This document shows, piece by piece, positions 56,177 through 64,000 of a stretch of 64,000 nt of DNA. The notes below the pieces were generated by a model. That model did no database searches and was not told the DNA's origin. It saw nothing but the letters and a program-made list of their open reading frames with translations. Origin of the DNA: Incurvaria masculella (Eukaryota > Arthropoda > Insecta > Lepidoptera > Incurvariidae). Both the position numbers and the translations under genes were made by a program. The stretch lies in assembly GCA_946894095.1 (NCBI GenBank), contig OX335662.1, positions 12,480,001 to 12,544,000 of the forward strand, read 5' to 3'. Positions within the stretch are counted from its first letter, which is position 1, and each line of letters starts with the position of its first letter.

Positions 56177-56410
56177 CTAATCAATCTTACTTGAACCAGA
56201 TTAATTGATTCGTTAGGCGTGTGGACTAAGATTTGCTATATATATAGTTCTAACGGGCTGAACCTAAGCTAAGCTTGGTATTAGCAATAACAAGAACACG
56301 GAAATAGTGACCTACTCAATCTGTCTAAGAACTGTAAATAATATAGATTCAATCAATCTTACTTAAGCCAAATTAATGAATTCGATAGGCTTGACAACTG
56401 ACCAACTTAA
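56177..56410 (+). repeat. Right part of the target and its uninterrupted paralogue
   Basis: 56177-56250 continues the interrupted copy (CTAATCAATCTTACTT). 56294-56410 is a complete second copy without the LTR element, reading AGATTCAATCAATCTT across the junction. The pre-insertion repeat period was about 169 bp. Confidence 0.8.
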
Positions 56411-56849
56411 TCGATAAGTTAATGGTTGTACGAATATCAGGGAATATAACGGAGTCAGAAGGATTGTGTTAAGAAAGTTCTTAGATTATATCGGAATCAT
56501 GTTCAGGTGTTTCCTAAGCTATCGTGGAAACAAGCCAAAGCTGACATATCCATAAAAGATACAAAAAATGGAACCCGATTGCCGTTACAAAACCGGTGTT
56601 AATGATAACTGGACCCAAAGCATGACCCATTGAACTAGACTCTCGATTCGTTAAAACCACAAAAGAGAAGCATCTGTTCCGATGTTTGATATCTAATGCT
56701 TTTATAAATGGTAAATTGGTTGGGGGTTTCAAGAAAATTGGTCATGAAATTGTGAGGTTTCTGTAATTACATTAAAATAATTATTGACGTAGCCACTGCA
56801 TTTGGTTTAAGTTTTGGGTCAGTAACATATGATTGAATTAACCTTGGGC

Positions 56850-56945
56850 GAACAGGCATTTAAAACTGCCCGTGTTTCAATGTAGCCGTGCAATGAAGGT
56901 CCTGGCGTGATACCTAGTTCCTGTGGGATGTTTTGGGCTAATATG
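56850..56945 (+). mobile_element. SINE tail fragment
   Basis: GTTTCAATGTAGCCGTG, GAAGGTCCTGGCGTGATACC. Confidence 0.6.
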
Positions 56946-57101
56946 AAAGTAGAAGAAATATAGAAAAGTAAGAAATTCTTAATTGTGAGTTTACATTAAA
57001 ATGTATGTATTGTAGATGTAGATAACAAGTAAATCTAACAAATTGCAACTGCATAAAGGCGGACTAAATTGATTTATTCCAGTGAACTTTTGAATCATTG
57101 A

Positions 57102-57408
57102 AAAATTCGGCCAAGTGCGAGTCGGACTCGCAAACGAAGGGTTCCCTACAATCCCACATTATTTAACACCAAACATTCTCTTTTTTGTATGGGGGCCCAC
57201 TTTTATTTTTATATTTTGTTGTTGTTATAGCGGCAAAATATATACACACTCTGTGAAAATTTCAGCTGCATACCTATTACGGTTCCTGAGATACAGCCCT
57301 GTGACAGACGGACGGACGGACGGACGGACGGACGGACGGACGGATGGGCGGACAGCGGAGGCTTAGTAATAGGGTTCCGTTGACACCCTTTGGATACGGA
57401 ACCCTAAC
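57102..57408 (-). mobile_element. GTCY MITE, full length
   Basis: From AATTCGGCCAAGTGCGAG to GATACGGAACCCTAAC, with a (GACG)n run at 57308-57345. Confidence 0.88.
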
Positions 57409-58158
57409 AATAAAGGTTATTCGTAATGGTTACAGCCGACTTTAAACATAACCTAGGTTTCAGACTATGGTTACCTGTGACTTTATTGGGTTAACAGAAA
57501 GGGCGAAGGATTCTGTCCATAAAATTATCCGTGACAGATAAGTATTTATATCATAAATTGAGTCAGCGAGTTTACTCAGCGTGCAGTAGGTCCAGTTTCA
57601 CAAAAAATTAAAATATTCATGCCTCTAATCTCTATGGCGAGTAGTATTACCAATTTTCGATTACAGTTTAAATACAGAAATATTATTCAAGTTTTACCTT
57701 TTTACCTTATAATATTTCCTATCTTATTTTGATTCAATTGAAAAAAATATAAAAATAACGATTAACTTCAAGAATAACCACTAGAAATTAAACAGGTAAC
57801 CCACTGCAGTTACTATGAAAATATTTATAATTAAAACAATGCCATTGTGATTAACTGAAATATTCGCAAACAATTTATCAATTAAAATAAAATTATGACG
57901 TGACTTTTACATGCCATATAAAATAATACAGTAGGTATGCTTAAAAATTAATTCGTCTTATTTTCTTATTTCTGATATCCCATTGATTCCAGCCAAACAT
58001 ACACGCATGCATATTAAAACTGCAATAGCACTTCTTCTATTTAAAACTGCATTCTCTGATTCCACTCGCGTCTCTTGACTGGTTTATCATTGACTGGTTA
58101 ATCCGTATCCTGTTCCCTTTCGCACCATCACAACGCATTAAGGATGTAAAATACTCAC
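57409..58158. other. No gene recognised; possible intron
   Basis: AT-rich; would be intron if the exon at 58159 is real. Confidence 0.35.
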
Positions 58159-58385
58159 GCAATATCCAGGTCAAAACACCTCCGCAAATCCGTATTCGCG
58201 AATTCTGCTTCCGCGAGAAGAGAAATCCGCGAGTCTTCAACTGTAGCACCCAAACGTATCGTTTTCTCCTTTATTTCCTCTAAAACTTCACTGATATCAG
58301 TAGCATGGTGATCATGTACTATAGCTTCAACATCGTCGTCGTTTTCATCACTGGTTTTATCACTGATAACGTGGATGCACTCTTG
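58159..58385 (-). CDS. Possible host exon, unidentified acidic helical protein
   Basis: An open minus-strand frame of 75 codons without ATG ends at a strong donor, ATTGC|gtgagt at 58158. It reads SDKTSDENDDDVEAIVHD, then ATDISEVLEEIKEKTIRLG and SRISLLAEAEFANTDLRRCF. The composition is that of a real soluble helical protein, not of a repeat. A likely acceptor (gttatcag|TGAT) would start the exon at 58362 in phase 2. CpG-rich sequence just upstream at 58400-58580 suggests a promoter or first exon nearby. I cannot name the family and found no partner exons. Confidence 0.4.
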
Positions 58386-59286
58386 TCACAACTTTCATTC
58401 GACACACGCTCTACATATTCCGGCACGAGCAATGTCAAGTTTCTTCTGCACTATTACGAACCGCGACCGCAAATGCGCCGGCGCTCCTTCCACCTTCCAC
58501 AGACCTTCGCTCTCGAAACGGCCTAACCGCCAACTCACGTGCAGAGAAAAACCGCTCTTGAGTCATTGAAGCTCTCATCGAATTCCCCCGAGTCTAGCAA
58601 CGTGGAGTCTGGGTTTAAGTATGTATGCTCCGAATTACTAATTTGATGCTTAAGATGGCTTGAGAAATGCTAAAGTTTGATTACTCTGGCCTTGTCAGTT
58701 GGATGGCGCTGTCTCTTTCGCGCGGACCCTCTCACTGACAATGAGGTGAACGCACCTGCGCGCGCGCAAGTCAGTCGATTCATTATAAAGTTCATGGCCA
58801 GTAATTGTAGAAATTAGCTGTTTTGAAGCCTTACCTACTTCCTTCATTGCAGTTGACCCAAAGACTTGTTGTACTTTTACCTGACTTTGTGCTTATCGGG
58901 GGCAATTTTATTTTGGGACTATCTTAATGTCCATCTTTTTGCTTTGTAAACATAAATTGTATACTATTTTGTGTTATTTTAAGCATAGTTACAAATTTTA
59001 ATTACACATTATTTGTAATTGACCGGTATTTATAATGTTCATGAATATTCAATAAGCATTACAAAGCCCTATATTGCGTCCACGAGTACTTTGATGTGTA
59101 TATTTTTGCTAGGTAATCTATTGCAAAATTATTGATTGATCTCAATATAAGTGAAACAACATTTGGTATTTTTTTTATTTGAATAGTTGCTCCAAATGAA
59201 CGTTTTAAATGGTAATGAACCCGTAACTCATATAATCAGTAAGACAATGCAGTAGCAGAGTTTGATTGTTTGTTAGAAAATACTCA
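58386..59286. other. CpG-rich then AT-rich flank
   Basis: 58400-58580 and 58680-58780 are unusually CpG-rich (CGCGACCGCAAATGCGCCGG, CTGCGCGCGCGCAAG). This may be a promoter or first-exon region for the exon at 58159. Confidence 0.35.
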
Positions 59287-59640
59287 TGGAGCTTGTAGTG
59301 TAGGGGACTTGCTTTTCATGCGAGAGGTTGTGAATTTAAATTCTTGTCCTCGGCATGCACAACTTTCTTTCTCTTTCCGAGTTGGATAAGTGCATTTCGT
59401 TACGAATGCGAGCTGTCGGAGCCCATGTAATACTGTAGGTCCCTTTCCCCTACTAGGTGGTAGGGTTAAGCCCGCTTGGGTTGGTACCACCGCATCGGAT
59501 GAAACTCTGGTCGAAGCGGCAATTCAAAAAAGTTTTCCATCCAGTTCAGTGCGCATAAAGGAAAGGTCCTGGCATGGCACCTGTAATATCATAACAGTAG
59601 TTGTGTGGTATTAGCCATCCATGTCAGGTTGCATAAATAA
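59287..59640 (+). mobile_element. SINE, near full, diverged head
   Basis: GAGCTTGTAGTGTAGGGGAC, TACGAATGCGAGCTGTCGG, CGAAGCGGCAATT and TAGCCATCCATGTCAGG. Confidence 0.78.
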
Positions 59641-60090
59641 TCTCAGTTCTGAGATTATTTCAGATATATTTCAGATATACTCATTTCGCAGAAAAATATA
59701 TGTTCCGGATTATCAGGTCTTAGCTGCTTGTTTATCATTTTGCATTCATTTCAAATTTGCAACCAACTTATGATATTGATGTCTACTTAACTTTCTACAT
59801 TAATCGCACAAACAGAGAGATGGAGTTTAATATTCAACGAATCGCTGATTTTTAATGACTTGAATAACTTGAAAAATAAATTGCAAAATCCACGAATGTA
59901 TCTCAAAATACTCGTTTCGTCCAGCTGCTACACGAAAGTTCTAGTTTATACTGCATAAATGATAAATAACACTCACAATTTTGGCGAGAGCAACTCCTCT
60001 CTCATTCGGGTAGAGAAGGCATTTCAGTATTTTATCTCTTTTTTTTCAGCTTCGGTCTAATCGATTTATAACTGACTGATACTTATATTC

Positions 60091-60640
60091 CGGGAGGTCA
60101 CGACATTTTTGGTCACGATAAGGTAAGTAGCTGAATCTGGGTTTACACGTTAGAGACCAACTCTCTGATGCTAAATATGTCGGTCTGCCCGTGCCAAGTG
60201 GTTGCGTTTTCTAGATTGGCTATATAAAATAGATGCTGGTATGTACCTGCTGATGAATATACAGATTATCTGGAAACATTGATACCTATTAATTATACAA
60301 CAATAACCAGACGGTTACTTAATTAAATACTTAAATATACCTTAAGTTATATCTGTAACCTAAATCGGCTATAACTACTTAATTCAACCAAAGATTTGTT
60401 CAGTTTTTGTATTGCTAGGCAAGTATGTATTGATAATTTCATGCTTCGTCATTTGCATCCATTTACCTTATCATATGTATTTTTGTCACCATAACTACTT
60501 TTTCAGGCGCCTTATCTACGTAACGCAACCACTTGGAACAGGCAGACTGACACATTTAGCTTCAGAGGGTTGTACTTCATCCCGTGAACCCAGTTTCAGC
60601 CATTTACGTTATCGTTACCATTTTTGTCGCGACCTCCTAG
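60091..60640. mobile_element. Long fold-back element, third copy
   Basis: Starts GGGAGGTCACGACATTTTTG and ends CATTTTTGTCGCGACCTCC. Full length. Confidence 0.82.
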
Positions 60641-60744
60641 TCTATTAGATTTTGTGAAAAACCAGGATGGGTGGCTATTCTGAGGAATAAAGGTGCCCAG
60701 AAAAGCGAAATACACCTCACCTCGGGAGACCACGCTCAGCGAGG

Positions 60745-61000
60745 CACCATGCCAGCGGATTTGTGGACTATCCCTGAGCTATCGAGCGTGTTCAAATTAC
60801 GTTTGAAGAATTCATTTTACCTGCGGAGGTGTTTCCCCTAAAATACAACCTTAATACGTGGTGTTAAGACGGACCTAGCTGGCCACGGGTTTCGCATGGT
60901 TTTCGCAGCCGCCGTAAACGTTCGAAACCCCATAGGCATCGTCGGGCACCCCTCATATGAGGGCCTGGCTTAAGCCATATGCCGTGCTTAACATTAATAA
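60745..61000 (+). mobile_element. LINE 3' fragment, longest of three copies
   Basis: Contains CCTGCGGAGGTGTTTCCCC (PAEVFP-like), AATACAACCTTAATACG, then GAGGGCCTGGCTTAAGCC and CCGTGCTTAACATTAATA. Same family as 12290 and 30085. Confidence 0.55.
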
Positions 61001-61681
61001 CACAGATGTATTTAATGAACTGAACTTGCAAGGACTACCAAACCTAAGGTAAGACTACATTCAAAGCACGGAAAATTTTAATCGCACCGTACCAAAACGG
61101 AGTGAGTAAGGAAGGGCTACTACAATTTTAAGTGGACCATGCTCAGTGATGCTTAACATCGAAAATCTAACACCGAGGCTGAGAAAGAGAAAATGTGTTT
61201 AAGTTACGGAATTGAAAACAACTTCTCTATATCTTAAATATACCTAATGTAGGGAGGAGTTGCTGTTACCAAGACCAGATTAAATTTGGATCTTCGAGGT
61301 GTGTTTATAAGTAAGGCATTTCCCAAAAATAAACGCAGCAATAACATTCACTAAGTATACCTCGTCTAGTAAATTTCTGTTCAATAGGTTTATTTTGTAA
61401 AGTTGCCAAGTCATTGTTCCGCTTTGCGCGTGTGAACGAATGGGTACATGCCAATAATAAACCATTAATGTTTTGCATCAAAGTAAGTATTGTAAGAAGA
61501 ATTATTTTTTAATCTTTCAATACAATTTTATCACTGCATTTGTTAATTTCGATGGGCGACTGTGGGTCTCTCAAGATTTTTTTTCGCATTCTATACCAAT
61601 ATGTGGGTAGAAATTGCTCCATTAGGACGACCAATAAATCAGAAAATTACGACGAAACAAATTGAACTAGTGAAAGCGCCG
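61001..61681. other. No gene recognised
   Basis: AT-rich; no repeats identified. Confidence 0.4.
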
Positions 61682-61893
61682 CCAAACAAGTGCGAGTCGG
61701 ACTCGCACACGAAGGGTTCCGTACCATCGTACAAGATTTAACATTAAAAAAAAACACTTTTTTGTATGGGGGCCCGCTTTAATTTTTATTATTTTTTAAT
61801 ACTAATTGTTGTTATAGCGGCAAAATAAATACACTATAAAAAAAACAGCTGGCTACCTATTACGGTTCATGAGACGTACGGAACCCTAAAAAA
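61682..61893 (-). mobile_element. GTCY MITE lacking the microsatellite
   Basis: AAGTGCGAGTCGGACTCGC through TACCTATTACGGTTCATGAG, then directly GTACGGAACCCTAAAA. The whole (GTCY)n and GCGGAGGCTTAG part is absent. Confidence 0.8.
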
Positions 61894-62028
61894 GCGATGA
61901 CCAAATATGCGAAGGGGTCAAGAATTGTCAGAGGGAACGTTCAACGTTCATAAGAAGATAATGCTAAATATGGATTTGTAGCTAATAGGAATGTTGATTT
62001 ACCAATGAGCGAGTTACGAAAATAAGGT

Positions 62029-62056
62029 TTAAGGTGGCCATTCCCAGCGGGACTAA
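62029..62056. mobile_element. TTAA MITE terminus remnant
   Basis: TTAAGGTGGCCATTCCCAGC then GGGACTAACTTAA, the terminal bases of the right module in reverse orientation, cut at a second TTAA. Confidence 0.5.
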
Positions 62057-62530
62057 CTTAAGGGCCTGGTACTAGCCAAATCGCAAAGTTAGACGAGGCA
62101 CCCCAAGTAAACTAACTAAGTCTGACGATTATAAGTGTCATCCTTACAATATATGATTCCTTGTCTAGGAATCGAATGATTTTCGTTAATGTATGTTTCC
62201 TTTTTCTATACAAAATACATTGCGGAAACGGTGTCCATTTCCGAACTTTTTTGACTAAATGTAGAAATCTAAAAGCAAATGGAATTTTTTGGTTATGCAT
62301 ATATGCTGTTTTTGCTTATATCTAGAAATCGAATGACTTTCACATTTCTAATGAGAAAAATCAACTTTTTTTTTTATTATTATTTAAATAAATGATGGAA
62401 TAAAAAAATATTAACAATCCATTATCAGTCTGGAGTTCTATTTGGATTTGCTGAAGCGTTTCACTACATATTATTACATTTGTTAAAAAGTGCATTTGTA
62501 TGGCTCGAGTAGTTGGCTAGTCCTAGCGCC
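62057..62530. other. No gene recognised
   Basis: AT-rich sequence between two pieces of TTAA MITE; it may be more of a scrambled copy. Confidence 0.35.
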
Positions 62531-62815
62531 TTAATCGCGGGCACGGTAAAAAAACGTGCTATTGCACTCTGGACCTTCTCTTTTTCAAAGACAAAGACAG
62601 TTTCCGTGATGAGGAGGATGCAACATGTACACAAAGTAGACAATGCGCATAGTGTTTGATTTGGTAAGATTTACGAAAATTTTAATTACAAAACGACTGG
62701 TTTTTGTTTGATTTTTGACTACAGCGATTCGTGATTTCGAATATACGATACGCTGTAGTCAAAAATCAAACAAAAACCAAAATGATTACAAACTCTCGTG
62801 AAACGAGCTAGATCT
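62531..62815 (-). mobile_element. TTAA MITE right module, reversed, with fold-back
   Basis: CCTTAATCGCGGGCACGG, GGACCTTCTCTTTTTC and GATGAGGAGGATGCAACATG are the right module read on the minus strand. 62699-62726 and 62751-62778 are a perfect 28-bp inverted repeat with a 24-base spacer. Confidence 0.7.
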
Positions 62816-62958
62816 GATGCGTAAAATTTTTTAAATGGTTATTATTTTATCGTTCAGTTTAAAGATTATTTATTTCTCTTAAGAACAGAACATTCACTTA
62901 CAGAGAATAATGAGTTAATTACATTAAAGTTTGTTACGGTTACCTTAGATATTTAACA
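62815..62958 (-). mobile_element. 3' UTR of the Jockey/CR1-like LINE
   Basis: AT-rich sequence after the stop, with AATAAATAA on the minus strand near 62867-62877. The exact 3' end is not determined; by 62800 the sequence belongs to another repeat. Confidence 0.45.
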
Positions 62959-64000
62959 TTAATCGGCAAGGAAGAACGATTTTACCATTTTTTTAAACAC
63001 TTCTAGAGACGTTTGGTCTTTAATATGATTAGGTAAGGTATTATAAATGTTTGCTCCCTCAAAAGTCACGGTCCTTTTACCGTAATTTGTTCTTGGCAAA
63101 AACACGTGTAAGTTTCGCGCGCTCCGAGTGAAATAAGCGTGCACTTCATCATTTCTTACAAATGTTGTCTGGGAATGAATGTCATCATTGAGTATTTTCC
63201 TGATTAGGATGCATGTGCTGTATTTGTATATATTTGTGATATTTAAAAGTCCTGTTTGTTTATAAAGGGTGGCCGTTGGAGTCAGGTAGTCATAATGGAA
63301 CAGAACCTTAATTATTTTATTCTGAGCAACCTGCAATTCTTCTAAAATAGAAGGAGCAGCACTTCCCCAGACTGCAGCGAGGTAGTCGAGGTGTGGGTAT
63401 ACTAACGAGTTGTAAATATGTTTTCGAACTTGCAGAGGTAGAAAAGCACTGATCCTTCGTAGTGCTCCAGTCAGGGAAGTGATTTTGGATTTTAAATGAT
63501 TTATGTGTGTACGCCAAGAAAGATCCTTGTCTAGGATTAATCCAAGATACTTTTCATGGTCTACCTGAGCAATCACTTCTCCATTTATACTAAGTGAACA
63601 GTGTGGATCAATATTGATGTTTCTTGCAGTAAATATGATATGACAAGTTTTACTGGTATTTATTGTAAGTAAGTTATTTTTGAACCATGCGTTGAGTATG
63701 TTAAGATCTTCTTGCGCTTCTCTTATTGTGTCTACAATGGAAGATCCAAAGTAGAATAGGCAGGTATCATCTGCATAAAGTGTCATATGTCCGTGTAGTG
63801 TTGTTTTAGAGATGTCATTTATATAAATTAGAAAAAGTAGTGGACCTAAAATGGAGCCTTGAGGCACTCCATAGGTCACTGACTTAGGGCTGCTGAGAGT
63901 TTTTCCTATTTGTACCACTTGCTGTCTGTTGTTTAAGTAGCTTTCAAGGATTTTAAATGCTGTTCCAGTAATTCCAATATTTTTGAGCTTTGTTAGTAGT
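62959..64000 (-). CDS. Reverse transcriptase of a Jockey/CR1-like LINE, C-terminal part, runs off the window
   Basis: The frame has no stop up to position 64000, so the start lies outside. Motifs: SYLNNRQQVVQIG, YGVPQGSILGPLLF (motif B) and LYADDTCLF (motif C with catalytic ADD). A thumb-like region follows (EKYLGLILDKDLSWRTHI), then LVYPHLDYLAAVWG and a C terminus with YNTLPNHIKDQTSLEVFKK. Stop at 62959-62961. This looks undamaged in the visible part. The superfamily call is by motif style only; CR1, L2 and Jockey are not separable here. Confidence 0.85.
   Translation of the reverse strand, partial: LLTKLKNIGITGTAFKILESYLNNRQQVVQIGKTLSSPKSVTYGVPQGSILGPLLFLIYINDISKTTLHGHMTLYADDTCLFYFGSSIVDTIREAQEDLNILNAWFKNNLLTINTSKTCHIIFTARNINIDPHCSLSINGEVIAQVDHEKYLGLILDKDLSWRTHINHLKSKITSLTGALRRISAFLPLQVRKHIYNSLVYPHLDYLAAVWGSAAPSILEELQVAQNKIIKVLFHYDYLTPTATLYKQTGLLNITNIYKYSTCILIRKILNDDIHSQTTFVRNDEVHAYFTRSARNLHVFLPRTNYGKRTVTFEGANIYNTLPNHIKDQTSLEVFKKMVKSFFLAD

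Overview
The window is nuclear DNA of an insect, almost certainly a moth or butterfly. It is AT-rich, its genes carry introns, and it is packed with repeat families I know from Lepidoptera: MITEs carrying a GTCC/GTCT microsatellite, Helitrons ending in CTAG, tRNA/5S-headed SINEs, a RTE-type LINE and a Mag-like Ty3/Gypsy element. I see no bacterial, plasmid or viral genome features and no rRNA, functional tRNA or CRISPR array.

The one substantial host gene lies on the minus strand from about 30404 down to 6269. I assembled eleven coding pieces by hand from splice sites and codon phase. Exon 1 encodes a signal peptide. The middle resembles the insect Osiris/DUF1676 family. The last four exons form a conserved cysteine-containing tail ending in a stop at 6269-6271. 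The phases join cleanly everywhere except between the pieces at 17874 and 15017, where one exon of length 3n+1 seems to be missing. The introns are heavily invaded: a MITE sits about 21 bp from one splice donor and a Helitron about 63 bp from one acceptor. A second possible host exon, unidentified, lies at 58159-58385 (minus) beside a CpG-rich stretch.

Three autonomous-type retroelements are recognisable. A 4650-bp Ty3/Gypsy element (51527-56176, plus) has identical 150-bp LTRs, a 5-bp target duplication, gag-protease and a complete pol apparently joined by a -1 frameshift. A diverged tandem copy of its target beside it acts as an empty site. A RTE-like LINE (39356-41957, minus) keeps endonuclease and reverse transcriptase motifs but has an in-frame stop and an internal deletion, and its 5' end abuts a 244-bp satellite array (41975-43090). 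The C-terminal part of a Jockey/CR1-like reverse transcriptase runs off the right edge (62959-64000, minus). Smaller LINE scraps lie at 11941, 12290, 15125, 29580, 29845, 30085 and 60745.

Non-autonomous elements fill most of the rest: about twelve GTCY MITEs, TTAA-bounded modular MITEs, two long fold-back families, a TA-target MITE with CACTGAG ends (one copy nested in a GTCY MITE), four Helitron copies or ends, and some twenty SINE copies. The SINEs share one body and tail but carry two different heads, one tRNA-like and one with a 5S rRNA-like segment. All calls were made by eye; family names for repeats are from memory and were not checked against a database.
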